DNA of 64,000 bases from FEN-1350 sp964643355. GTDB taxonomy: Bacteria; Planctomycetota; Phycisphaerae; Sedimentisphaerales; Anaerohalosphaeraceae. The notes under the pieces were generated by a model, which worked only from the letters and a program-made list of their open reading frames with translations, searched no databases and was not told where the DNA came from. Each line of letters begins with the position of its first letter. Within the stretch, counting starts at the first letter, position 1. This document shows positions 50,467-58,896 of this stretch, in pieces. The DNA lies in assembly GCA_964643355.1 (NCBI GenBank), contig CAZXPW010000005.1, positions 62,001 to 126,000 on the forward strand. Direction: 5' to 3'. Position numbers and translations under genes: made by a program.

Positions 50467-51041
50467 ACCTTCCAAAGTCAACAGATCTGATGCAACCATC
50501 GCTTTCAAATCCCGCTGCAGGGTTCGTCGATTGACTGTGGGGCAGAGGTTTTCATAATCCTGAATGGTCAAATTACCGTTTTCCAGGATATATTGAAGCG
50601 CCTTCGATTGTCTTTTGGAAAGGTTGTGTTCTTGAATCAGAACATCCAGACGAATGGCCTGTTCTCCGCGATCTTTGACCTCAGCAAGCTGGGTTGCCAA
50701 CCCTCGATGAAGTATTCCAACCAGCCGGTCAAATCCATATTGTGTTCTCGGACTTGTTGGATCGCTTGATAGAATGCAGATCGATCCCGATCATAGTACT
50801 CGCTGATCGAAAATAACCGTTTGAAATCGTACCCATTTCGATACAAACACAATGTTGAAAGCAGGCGGGAGGTCCGGCCGTTGCCATCCAGAAAGGGGTG
50901 GATATGGACAAGCTGAAACTGTGCGATTCCGCTGATCAGAACGGGGTGGATAGTCCGCTCGTTGTTGAGCCAGTGGACAAGTTCGGTCATCCGAATCGGC
51001 ACTTCCAACGCCGTTGGGATATGTCGGTCATTTTGTATAGC
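50425..51041 (-). pseudogene. Fic/DOC family AMP-transferase, truncated and frameshifted
   Basis: The catalytic Fic motif HPFLDGNGRTSR is perfect, and the surrounding helices (HIPTALEVPIRMTELVHWLN before, YFIEG after) match the family, as does a C-terminal winged-helix (LPTVNRRTLQRDLK-like CPTVNRRTLQRDLKAM). But the frame opens only after a stop at 51042-51044 with no ATG, so the N-terminal half is gone. A one-base loss near 50700 also puts the winged-helix part in another frame. Active Fic proteins AMPylate target proteins. This copy appears dead unless the indel is a sequencing error. No antitoxin gene remains. Confidence 0.8.
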
Positions 51042-51128
51042 TCACGAAACAATAGTGTTCGGAATTATACACGGATATCGAAAATAGAACAATCGCCCAT
51101 TCATTCAAACAAGGTAAATAGAACCAGG

Positions 51129-51144
51129 AACCGAAAAATCGGTT
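51129..51144 (-). terminator. Weak hairpin after queA
   Basis: AACCGA (51129-51134) and TCGGTT (51139-51144) with a 4-nt loop overlap the queA stop codon. The T-tract is poor, so termination is uncertain. Confidence 0.35.
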
Positions 51145-52199
51145 TATACGATCAGCATGGCGTCGCCGTAGGAGTAGAAGCGGTAGCGGGCTTGGACGGC
51201 GTGGCGGTAGGCGGCAAGGACCGGATCGAGGCCTGCAAAGGCGGCGACGAGGGCCAGCAGGGTGGATCGAGGGAGATGAAAGTTGGTGATAATCCCCCGG
51301 ACGATCCGGAAGTCGTAGCCGGGCAGGATGAAGAGCTTCGTTTGGCCGTGCCCGGCCGCAACTTTCCCGTTTGCCCCGGCGGTTTCCAGCGTCCGCACCG
51401 AGGTCGTGCCGACGGCGATGATCCGATGACCCCGGTCGATGGCCTCATTAATGATTGCGGCGTTGGGCTCGTCGATCTGCCAGGTCTCGGAGTGGATGTC
51501 GTGGTTCTCCAGTGTTTCGGCCGTGACGGGTTTGAAGGTTCCGGCCCCGACATGCAGGGTGACCTGAGCGATGCTCAGCCCTTTCTTGCGAAGGGCACTG
51601 AGCAGTTCATCGGTGAAATGCAGGCCGGCGGTGGGGGCGGCGACGGCACCGGACGAGGCGGCATAGACGGTCTGGTATCTGTGGTGGTCTTCTTGATTTT
51701 GCGGGTTATCAGTATCATAGCGACGCTTGATATACGGTGGCAGTGGGGCATATCCGATGCGAGCCAGAAGCGACTCGGCCGGTTCAGTCCCCCCGGCATG
51801 TAATCGCCACAAACCCTCGCCCAATCGTTCGGTCACTCGAACGATTGTGGCCTTCTGCCTGGCATGGTCCAGCAGCGAGAGATATTCTCCCGGCCGGATC
51901 TTCTGGGCATTTTTCAGCATGACCTCCCAATATCCGGGCTGCGGCTCATAGAGAAAGAGCCCCTCGATCCTACCACCGGTCGATCGCCGGGCGAAAAATC
52001 GGGCCGGAATGACCCGGGTGTTATTCAGGACCAGGCAATCGGTCGGCTCCAGCAACTCGGCGATCTCGAAGAACCGCCGGTCTGACAGCGCGCCGGTGCT
52101 ACGGTCCATCACCAGCAACCGCGAATCGCTCCGCCGGTCGGCGGGCGTCTGGGCGATCAATTCTTCGGGCAAATCATAGTCCAGTTGGCTCGTTTTCAT
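51144..52199 (-). CDS. queA: S-adenosylmethionine:tRNA ribosyltransferase-isomerase
   Basis: A 351-residue enzyme that transfers the ribosyl part of SAM to preQ1-modified tRNA, making epoxyqueuosine. It begins DYDLPEELIAQTPADRRSDS, with LNNTRVIPARFF, the central AAPTAGLHFTDELL and the C-terminal FHLPRSTLLALVAAFAG. All are typical and the length is standard. The start ATG lies directly after TTGGTGG. No tgt or queG was seen nearby. It stands alone between the Fic remnant and the GntR operon. Confidence 0.96.
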   Translation of the reverse strand: MKTSQLDYDLPEELIAQTPADRRSDSRLLVMDRSTGALSDRRFFEIAELLEPTDCLVLNNTRVIPARFFARRSTGGRIEGLFLYEPQPGYWEVMLKNAQKIRPGEYLSLLDHARQKATIVRVTERLGEGLWRLHAGGTEPAESLLARIGYAPLPPYIKRRYDTDNPQNQEDHHRYQTVYAASSGAVAAPTAGLHFTDELLSALRKKGLSIAQVTLHVGAGTFKPVTAETLENHDIHSETWQIDEPNAAIINEAIDRGHRIIAVGTTSVRTLETAGANGKVAAGHGQTKLFILPGYDFRIVRGIITNFHLPRSTLLALVAAFAGLDPVLAAYRHAVQARYRFYSYGDAMLIV

Positions 52200-52476
52200 C
52201 CACCAAGCGTATCATATTCCCGCAGGGATGCAACGGCATTGCATTTCCACGCACGACACTCGATTCAGGCGGGTCAGGGGCATCGAGCCGACATCACCAA
52301 GATTTTCTTGTTCCCCTTCCGAATTTTTGTTGCCACAGGATCATGAAAAAGGTAAACTGTATTAGAAGCTCTATCTTTACGAGCCATAACCTCGTTATTG
52401 ACACTGAAAATGGCCATTTTCGTCGGTATTGTTATAGGCCCTTAGTCAAGTAATACAGTAATACAATGGAGCGTTC
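52200..52476. other. Control region between queA and the GntR operon
   Basis: It contains a perfect 16-bp palindrome with half-sites GAAAATGG and CCATTTTC (52406-52421). A promoter-like TTGTTA lies 16 bp before TAATAC. Two adjacent 8-bp repeats TAATACAG and TAATACAA (52451-52466) overlap that -10, and GGAG is the ribosome site. YtrA-type GntR regulators usually repress their own operon, so the direct repeats are the likely operator. Confidence 0.5.
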
Positions 52477-52879
52477 ATGATCCTTGTCATCGATACCCAT
52501 TCGGGCGTTCCGATCTATCGCCAGTTGATGGATCAGATCACCCGGCAGATCCTGGCCGGCCAGATCGTCCCCGGCGATCAGTTGCCTACCGTCCGCGAGT
52601 TGGCCGTGCGCCTCAAGATCAATCCGATGACGATCAGCAAGGCGTACTCATTGCTGGAGGCCACCGGCCTCCTTCAGCGACAGCGCGGCGTGGGATTGTT
52701 TGTCGCCGGGATTGAGGACCAAACGGCCGACCGGGGGCGCGCCGACCAGGCCGATGAGGGTGCCGGGGCCGGCGGCGGCGGTGCTGGCCGTGCAGATGCA
52801 CATTCCGCTGTCTGAGGCCGTCGAACAACTGCGAAAATTGTACAAAGAATACGACACAATGGAGGGAAACCAAACATGA
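52477..52879 (+). pseudogene. GntR-family (YtrA-type) regulator, frameshifted in its C-terminal part
   Basis: The first ~80 residues are a normal winged helix: GVPIYRQLMDQITRQILAGQ, LPTVRELAVRLKINPMTISK, LLQRQRGVGLFVAG. After that the frame becomes a Gly/Ala-rich run and stops at 52815. The genuine C-terminal helix (IPLSEAVEQLRKLYKEYDTM) is found in another frame up to TGA 52879, which overlaps the ABC start (ATGA). The junction contains a 39-nt stretch (52739-52777) that is the exact reverse complement of part of the next gene (52950-52988). That points to an insertion templated from it. DNA binding might survive; the dimerisation tail would not. Confidence 0.8.
52739..52777. repeat. 39-bp perfect inverted repeat, arm 1 (arm 2 at 52950-52988)
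   Basis: The sequence from GCGCCGACCAGG to GGCCGGCGGCG recurs in inverse orientation within the ABC gene, where it encodes AAGPGTLIGLVGA. In the ABC gene it has coding sense; in the GntR gene it coincides with the loss of frame. Confidence 0.9.
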
Positions 52880-53754
52880 CAACACTGGTTCAACTGGAAA
52901 AGGTCTCCAAGCGGTTCGGGCAAACCATCGCCATGTAGGAAGTCAGCGTCGCCGCCGGCCCCGGCACCCTCATCGGCCTGGTCGGCGCCAACGGCTGCGG
53001 CAAGAGTACCCTGCTGCGGCACATCGTCGGCCTCTACCTGCCGGACAAGGGCCAGTGCCGTACGCTGGATTGCAGTGCGGCAAAACTCGGCCCGGCGGAA
53101 CTGTCGCGGATCGGCTATGTCCATCAGGAGGGCCAGCTCCTGGACTGGATGACGGTCGGCCAGCATATTCGCTATGTCGCCGCCTATTACGATACCTGGG
53201 ACCGCGAGCTGGAGGAGCGATATATCGCCGATTTCGGGATCGAGACCGGCGGTCGCGTCGGGACCCTGTCGCCCGGGCAGCGGCAAAAGCTGGCGATTCT
53301 GCTGGCCATCGGGCACCGGCCGCAACTGCTGATCCTCGACGAGCCGGCCTCGGCGCTGGATCCGATCGTCCGCGGCAAGTTCCTGGATCTGATGGTGTCG
53401 CTGATCCAGGAGCAGGACCGCACGATCCTGATCTCCTCGCACATCCTCAGCGACATCGAGAAGGTCATCGACCATGTCTGGATCATGGACGCCGGCCGGA
53501 TCATTTGCGACTGCGGACTGGACGAACTCCGCGAACATTACTGCCGCATCCGGCTGACCGGGCTCGACGGCGACCTCCCGGCCGACCTGGGCTTTACGGG
53601 ATTCGTCGAGAAACAGCAGTCCGGAGCGTCGGCCTTGCTGACCATTCCCACGACGATCAAACCGAAGATCGAAGAGATCGCCCACAATCGCCGATGGACC
53701 GTCGAAACCATGTCCCTGTCGCTGGAAGAACTCTATAAAATCGTTGTGAAGTGA
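52876..53754 (+). pseudogene. ABC transporter ATP-binding protein with an internal TAG
   Basis: From ATG 52876 the frame reads 20 codons (TTLVQLEKVSKRFGQTIAM), meets TAG at 52936-52938, then continues uninterrupted to 53754. It has Walker A GANGCGKST, signature LSPGQRQK, Walker B LLILDEPAS and the H-loop LISSHILSD. Everything but the one stop is intact, about 292 codons. The TAG lies 11 bp before the inverted-repeat arm. It should form an exporter with the next gene under the GntR regulator. A nonsense mutation or sequencing error is most likely. There is no in-frame restart near the stop that would keep Walker A. Confidence 0.85.
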
Positions 53755-53764
53755 GGAGAATTGC

Positions 53765-55165
53765 ATCATAAAGGAGTTCAAGGCAAATCTGAAGGCGACG
53801 AGCCAATGGCCGGCGGTGTGGTTGCTGTATGGCGTGCTTGGTTTGATCGAACTGTGCCTGGCCTTGGCGGCGGCCGAGAATCTATCCAATGATCCATCCG
53901 GCTTTACGGGGGCATGGTGGGTTTTGAGCTCGCTGGTCCTGGGGCTGTCCATCTCGGCGATCCAGATGTCCTTCGTCGGCAAGCCCCTGGCCTTTATGCT
54001 GCCCGGACATGAACGCGGCGTCCGGCAGGTTCTGTTTGGCACCGGCCCGATCGTCATCGGAATCTTTTCGCTGGTCTTTCTTTATTACCCCGATCTATCG
54101 CAGACGGCCCTTGTGGGATTGTATTTATCGGCCTTTTGTCTGGGCCTGTTCTGTTACTGGCTTGGAGTGGGTGTCATTCTGATCTGGGGAATGAAGTTTG
54201 TCGCTATCCTGTTTGTCTTCGGAGTCATCGTCGTTTCCGCAGGTCGATGGATCGAATGGTTCATCCTCCATCTTCCGATCCTCTCGATCGGCCTGGGAGC
54301 GGCGGCAACCGGCGGCTTTTGGTGGCTTCTCAACCAGCCCGAATTTCTAAAGCACTATTGCCGCCAGACCTGGTATCAAAGCGCGACCATCGCAGCCACA
54401 AAAAGACGGCAACCGAACTTTGAGGATCAAAGCCCACTCCCGGCCCGGCGGAGCCAGCTCGAAATCCGTACCGAACAATTCTTCCTGAACCGGATGCAAG
54501 CCTGCAAATCCCGCGGCATGTCGCGATATCTCTGGGGACAACTTTATGAAAAGCTGGGGCAGGTAATACGGTGTTTTCACCCCCTATTGGATATTTCTCA
54601 GTCCCTTCTTTACATCTGCATATTCGGATACTTGATTATCGAGGGGGCAAAAGATACCTCCGTATTCGTTTTCCTAATGATTACCGTAGTAGGCCTACAG
54701 TATTTCAATTTTGGGTATTCGACTCTGGTTATAAACGGGGGGCGACGAGAGATGTTTGTGTCAACGATAATGAACTCGTCAGTGTTGGCAGCATTGCTGA
54801 CAATATTTCTGATCATCGCTGCCCTATTAACGATCCCGTTGGAACGGGTATTGCCAAGCATCGACCCCGGGAGGTACGATCCCTATGTATTTCATGCTTT
54901 GCCGTTACGATTCTGCTGTGTTCCGCTATTTATGGTGCCGTTGTACCACAGCATGAACTTGTGCTTCAGAAACATGCCGTTTGTTGGAAAATTCGGTGGT
55001 CTATTGGTTTGTGTTATTGTGCCGATGGTGTTGTTCAGCGAAATTCGAAAAATGCCAAATACCGTCATCTTGACCTTAACGGCCTGTCTTATATGTTTCA
55101 GTTGGTTGATCTTCGTGGTTGTGTGCAGGTATGTGTTCCGGAAGTGGTCGCTGGTGCGGGCATGA
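53765..55165 (+). CDS. ABC transporter permease, start codon apparently lost (ATC)
   Basis: A membrane protein of about 466 residues with roughly a dozen hydrophobic helices in two blocks (e.g. VLFGTGPIVIGIFSLVFLYY, FVAILFVFGVIVVSAG, LIFVVVCRYVF) and a soluble middle section. Frame and ribosome site (GAGGAG, 53755ff) point to a start at 53765, where the codon is ATC followed by ATAAAGGAGTTC; a single change from ATG would explain it. GTG 53816 would remove the first 17 residues. It overlaps nothing downstream but is followed by a fragment of a second, similar permease. It partners the broken ABC subunit, so function is doubtful. Confidence 0.65.
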   Translation: MIKEFKANLKATSQWPAVWLLYGVLGLIELCLALAAAENLSNDPSGFTGAWWVLSSLVLGLSISAIQMSFVGKPLAFMLPGHERGVRQVLFGTGPIVIGIFSLVFLYYPDLSQTALVGLYLSAFCLGLFCYWLGVGVILIWGMKFVAILFVFGVIVVSAGRWIEWFILHLPILSIGLGAAATGGFWWLLNQPEFLKHYCRQTWYQSATIAATKRRQPNFEDQSPLPARRSQLEIRTEQFFLNRMQACKSRGMSRYLWGQLYEKLGQVIRCFHPLLDISQSLLYICIFGYLIIEGAKDTSVFVFLMITVVGLQYFNFGYSTLVINGGRREMFVSTIMNSSVLAALLTIFLIIAALLTIPLERVLPSIDPGRYDPYVFHALPLRFCCVPLFMVPLYHSMNLCFRNMPFVGKFGGLLVCVIVPMVLFSEIRKMPNTVILTLTACLICFSWLIFVVVCRYVFRKWSLVRA

Positions 55166-55277
55166 GCTACGAGAAGCGCAAGGTTATGACATCGGCGTCA
55201 GTTGGCTGCTTTTCGTGATGGTTTGCCGACATATCTGCCGGGAATGGAACCTGATCGGGCAAAAAACCAGTCCGTAG
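55162..55277 (+). pseudogene. Fragment of a second permease
   Basis: After the permease stop, a different frame reads GYDIGVSWLLFVMVCRHICR then EWNLIGQKTSP and ends at TAG 55275. It matches the C-terminus of the preceding permease (FSWLIFVVVCRYVFRKWSLV) at most positions. It is best read as the tail of a deleted tandem paralogue. From 55278 to 55542 I see no further coding sequence. Confidence 0.6.
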
Positions 55278-55542
55278 AGGGGAAGGTTCCGATCCCTCGA
55301 TACGGAAAACCGTTCTTCGACCCTGGAGTTGTTTAAAGTCCTTCTAAACTGCCCAAGAGCCATGATGCGGCAAGAAAGCCGATAGGATCTGTATGCACTC
55401 CGTGATGAGTTGTCCTCCTGACGAAGAATTTGCGCCAATCCAATACGAATCCAACGAATTTTCGGTAAACCCGATTGCGGTGTTTCCCGATAGGACATTG
55501 TCTTGGGAACAAGGGAGCATGAAACGATCGCAGGATTCAACC

Positions 55543-55740
55543 ATGGGTTTTTCAAATTCACTGGAGGCGCTGGCGACCCTGGTCGCCGGCATGAGCAAGT
55601 CGGAACTGATCGAGCGGCTGATGCACTATGACGGCCGGCCGCGGCTGGACTTTACCGAGTCGTATCTCAGAAGCCAAACCGATGAAAAGCTGCGACATAT
55701 TCTCTTTTCCGCCCTGAGCATCCGTGCCAAGGCGGGGTAA
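55543..55740 (+). CDS. Small conserved-looking protein of unknown function
   Basis: 65 residues, helical (ALATLVAGMSKSELIERLMH, LDFTESYLRSQTDEKLRHIL). AGGA lies 8 nt before ATG 55543; ATG 55519 or 55393 would add unlike sequence. It is soluble and ends 8 nt before the convergent metallophosphoesterase. I have the impression that short proteins of this pattern are common in planctomycetes, but I cannot name a family. Confidence 0.55.
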   Translation: MGFSNSLEALATLVAGMSKSELIERLMHYDGRPRLDFTESYLRSQTDEKLRHILFSALSIRAKAG

Positions 55741-55748
55741 TCGGCCCT

Positions 55749-57305
55749 TTACGGATTTTCGAGCCAGAATTCCGCCAGCAACGCCAAGTCAATCAGATCC
55801 ACCGTACCCGACTGGTCCAGGTCGGATTTTTTGCAGAACGCGTTTTCTCCCGAACAGGATTGCAGCCACGCCTTGGTCATCGTGTCCAGGTCCCGTAAAT
55901 TCGCGGAACAATCGCTGAGCAGCGTTCGGTTTGGCGGATCGATATGAATCCTGGCGTCGGGATTTCGTTCTTGGATGAGTTTCACCTCGCGACAGCGGGA
56001 TCGATCGGAAAGGGGATTATCGCGGAGGTCCACACGCCTCAACCGATCGAGATCCACCAGGACCTGGAGCGACTCGATCCGGTTGTTCCGCAGGTCGGCG
56101 GTATGCAGATTTCGGGCGAACTGCAAGCCCTCCAGTTCCCGGATCATCCCATCCTCGGCCGATAAATCCGCCAGTTCCAGCATGTCGTGATGCGTTGGAT
56201 TCTCGACGCCGAGGATTCTGGAGACGACTTGACGCAGGTTGGCGTCGGCAAAGATTACGGGGCGAGGGGGGACCTGGTAATTCCACGAATAGGCCGCGGA
56301 ATAACCGCCGATTCCGGGCAAGGCATCGTCGCGCTGCATCCAGGTCATGGTTACGGTCAGGTCGTTGACTTCGACGATCAGGTAACCGAATTGCATGGCG
56401 TGGAACAGGTTGACGGGCTGATACATGCCGTTATCTCCGTTATACCGCGGAGTCGGATACAAGGGGGCTCCGGCCGTCGCAACGATCAGTTGATGGAGGT
56501 CGTTGTCGGGATTTCCATCGCGGTCGTCAATGCGGGCGTGGTCGAAAAAGTGGTCGTGGCAGCAGAAGTAAGTCTTGGCTCCGGCCCGGGTCAGAGTCTG
56601 CCAGAACTGATCGCGATCTTGAGGATAATCGTCGAGACAATCCTCATGGAGGGCCTTGAAGGCGGGGACATGGCCGAAGGCGAAGATATGCGGCTGGCGA
56701 TTGCCGGACAGGACGGACTGGAGCCAGGGCTGATTGATTCGGCAAGCGTTGAAATCATTCCGGCCGGAAAATGTATCCAGAACGATGAAGAGGGCGTTTT
56801 TATGGTTTTTGGCAAAAGTTATGTATTGTTCGCCGGGTGGGCCGTTGCCGGGCTGTTTGAATTGGGGGTAAGCGTCGGATCCAAAATAGGTCAACCAGTC
56901 GGTGTCGTGATTTCCCCGGCAAGACAGCAGTTGGATTCCCGCATCCGAAACGGATCGCATCACCTCCATCCAGTTTTCATACTGGATCCGAATCGGGGGC
57001 ATCGGTGCATTTTCGATCAGATCGCCGGGAAACACAAACACATCGATTTTTCGGAGCGTATTTTGGCGAATGATGTCGGCGGCAATTTCCTCCAGAATCG
57101 GCCGATTAATTCCGTTATAGCTACCCCGGCTATCGCCCGTGACGACGAATCGCCAAGGACCACAGAAGGCGCTTGACCCCATGGCCAAAAGGCACAGGGG
57201 CAACACCCAGTACATCTTTGTGCGGACGATGCGCAATCCGTACAATCCTTCTCCCCCTGGTTTTTCTGGTTTCTGACTCTCCTGCGACATGCCCAATTGC
57301 AACAT
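55749..57305 (-). CDS. Secreted metallophosphoesterase with leucine-rich repeats and dockerin-like tail
   Basis: Up to 518 residues. A hydrophobic export signal (VLPLCLLAMGSSAF) lies about 31 residues in. The calcineurin-like phosphoesterase domain shows VTGDSRGSYNG, VFPGDLIE, CRGNHDTDW, FGHVPAF and CCHDHFFDH, so the two-metal site looks complete. It is followed by a short leucine-rich region (LEGLQFARNLHTADLRNNRI) and a C-terminal dockerin-like loop (DLDQSGTVDLIDLALLAEFW). Start: ATG 57305 has AAGAG upstream, but a start at 57215 would put the signal at the very N-terminus. Substrate unknown. The combination of domains is unusual. Confidence 0.8.
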   Translation of the reverse strand: MLQLGMSQESQKPEKPGGEGLYGLRIVRTKMYWVLPLCLLAMGSSAFCGPWRFVVTGDSRGSYNGINRPILEEIAADIIRQNTLRKIDVFVFPGDLIENAPMPPIRIQYENWMEVMRSVSDAGIQLLSCRGNHDTDWLTYFGSDAYPQFKQPGNGPPGEQYITFAKNHKNALFIVLDTFSGRNDFNACRINQPWLQSVLSGNRQPHIFAFGHVPAFKALHEDCLDDYPQDRDQFWQTLTRAGAKTYFCCHDHFFDHARIDDRDGNPDNDLHQLIVATAGAPLYPTPRYNGDNGMYQPVNLFHAMQFGYLIVEVNDLTVTMTWMQRDDALPGIGGYSAAYSWNYQVPPRPVIFADANLRQVVSRILGVENPTHHDMLELADLSAEDGMIRELEGLQFARNLHTADLRNNRIESLQVLVDLDRLRRVDLRDNPLSDRSRCREVKLIQERNPDARIHIDPPNRTLLSDCSANLRDLDTMTKAWLQSCSGENAFCKKSDLDQSGTVDLIDLALLAEFWLENP

Positions 57306-57464
57306 TTCAAACTCTTGATTCTACAGGAACAAATCCTGAAAATCAAGATGGTCCATAAAAACCGGCAGGATCAGGACCAAACGCGGCCCGCCACTGATTC
57401 TTCCCGTTGAACGCCAACCCGTTTGGATTATCGTCGGGAATCAATCGGCGGATTTTCAGCTTGA

Positions 57465-58751
57465 TCAGATCTTTTTGCCGGTGACCTCGCGGGAACCCCG
57501 TTCGGTAATGAACTGGCCCTTGAGCGTTGTCCCTTCGATCTTGCCCTTGAACTCCATCGTGACCAAGTTGCCCTGAAATTCCCGGGTGATCTTGAACGAC
57601 ACCTGGTCGCCATCGACCTTCAGGTCCTGGACGGGCGTTTCGGTATCGCGGCTCTTGTAGGTCCCGGTCATGTCTTCCTTGATCGTCAGCGTGCTGGTCC
57701 GCGTTCCCTGCTGCGTGGTCGAAGTCAGTTCCCAGGTCCCGACCGCCGCCCCGGCGGCTTCGAGTTTCTTTCCTGTGGCCTTGGATGTCCCCTGGGAAGA
57801 AGTGAATTCGCCGTTGAGTTCCTTGCCGGCCAGCGTGCCCTTGAACTTCAGCTCGAAGACCTGATCGCCGAAGCCCATCTCGATCACGAAAGTCACCACA
57901 TTGTTTTCGAGCTTGAGGTCCTTGACGGGAATCTCTCCATCGAAGAATTGATAGCGGGCCGTCATGTCGGGGAAGATCGTCAGGTTCTGCGTGAAGGTTC
58001 CCTGTTCGGTTTCGGTCGTCAGGGCCCATTTACCGATCAGCGCGCCGCCGACCCGTTCTCCGGCGACATCGATTTCGCCCATTTGGCTTTTCATTTTCCC
58101 GGTCAGCTTGTCGCCCGCGGCCGTTCCTTCGAAATCGGATTCGAACTCCATATCGTTGATCTTGGTCTTCCGGGTAAAGGTGAGCTTACCATCGGCGAAT
58201 TTCACATTCGAGATCACATTCTCGCCGAAGGAGCTGGTCCATTTGGCATCCATCGAACCATCCGGCTTTTGCGTAACCGTCAATACGGCCTTCATGTCGC
58301 GGTCCTGAATCGTGTAAGCCAGATCCCACTGGCCGAGAATCGCGGGCCTGGGTTTGATCCGAGCTCCGTTGGCGGCGAATTCGCCCTGATCGCTGATCAG
58401 TTTGCCTTCGATCTTGCCGTCCTTGAGAGTGCCTTGGTATCTGAGTTTGAATTCCATCGGCTGATCTTGTCCGGGCATGCGGATGACGCGGACAAAAGTG
58501 AGCTTGGAGTCGGCGAACTTGACATCGAGCAGGTCGTTGCCGCCCCATTTGCCCGTCAGACCCCCGTCGGCCCCGCGGGCGATCGACACCTGCGCAAAGC
58601 TCGGCCGCCCGCCGAAGTCCATCGTCATTTCCCACGCTCCGGTGATGTCGTCGGCCGCGGCAAAGAGCAGCGGCGCACCGAATACCAACACCGCAAGGAA
58701 AACCATCCAAAGACCCGTACCCCCGTTTGTGTGAAGTGTGATCCGATTCAT
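57465..58751 (-). CDS. Secreted protein of four tandem beta-barrel-like repeats
   Basis: 428 residues with a signal peptide (MVFLAVLVFGAPLLFAAADD). It then has four copies of a ~95-residue unit, each starting GxWxL/M (ITGAWEMTMDF, ILGQWDLAYTI, LIGKWALTTET, AVGTWELTSTT) and ending in a GxLxGxxxSxxGxxxxTGxK-like strand pair (e.g. LNGEFTSSQGTSKATGKKL). The alternating polar/hydrophobic pattern suggests small lipocalin-like or beta-barrel units. No catalytic residues are obvious. ATG 58751 follows GGGAGA. The repeats differ in DNA, so this is an old internal duplication. Function unknown; possibly binding or structural. Confidence 0.75.
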   Translation of the reverse strand: MNRITLHTNGGTGLWMVFLAVLVFGAPLLFAAADDITGAWEMTMDFGGRPSFAQVSIARGADGGLTGKWGGNDLLDVKFADSKLTFVRVIRMPGQDQPMEFKLRYQGTLKDGKIEGKLISDQGEFAANGARIKPRPAILGQWDLAYTIQDRDMKAVLTVTQKPDGSMDAKWTSSFGENVISNVKFADGKLTFTRKTKINDMEFESDFEGTAAGDKLTGKMKSQMGEIDVAGERVGGALIGKWALTTETEQGTFTQNLTIFPDMTARYQFFDGEIPVKDLKLENNVVTFVIEMGFGDQVFELKFKGTLAGKELNGEFTSSQGTSKATGKKLEAAGAAVGTWELTSTTQQGTRTSTLTIKEDMTGTYKSRDTETPVQDLKVDGDQVSFKITREFQGNLVTMEFKGKIEGTTLKGQFITERGSREVTGKKI

Positions 58752-58896
58752 CGTTTTCTCCCAAAAAATCCCTCGCCTTAGCTTTTCCGGCGGAGAAACA
58801 ATGCCGCAATCCCTCCGCCGACGATATTCGCATAGTTGCTTCGAACTTTGATGAATTGTACGGTCAATTTGCCCAGAGAGCAACTAAATTTGACGA

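Noticed and set aside
52648..54057. 469-residue minus-strand frame across the GntR-ABC operon
   Set aside because: It is complementary to the ABC and regulator coding frames and contains no recognisable domain. Long antisense frames are expected in GC-rich coding DNA.
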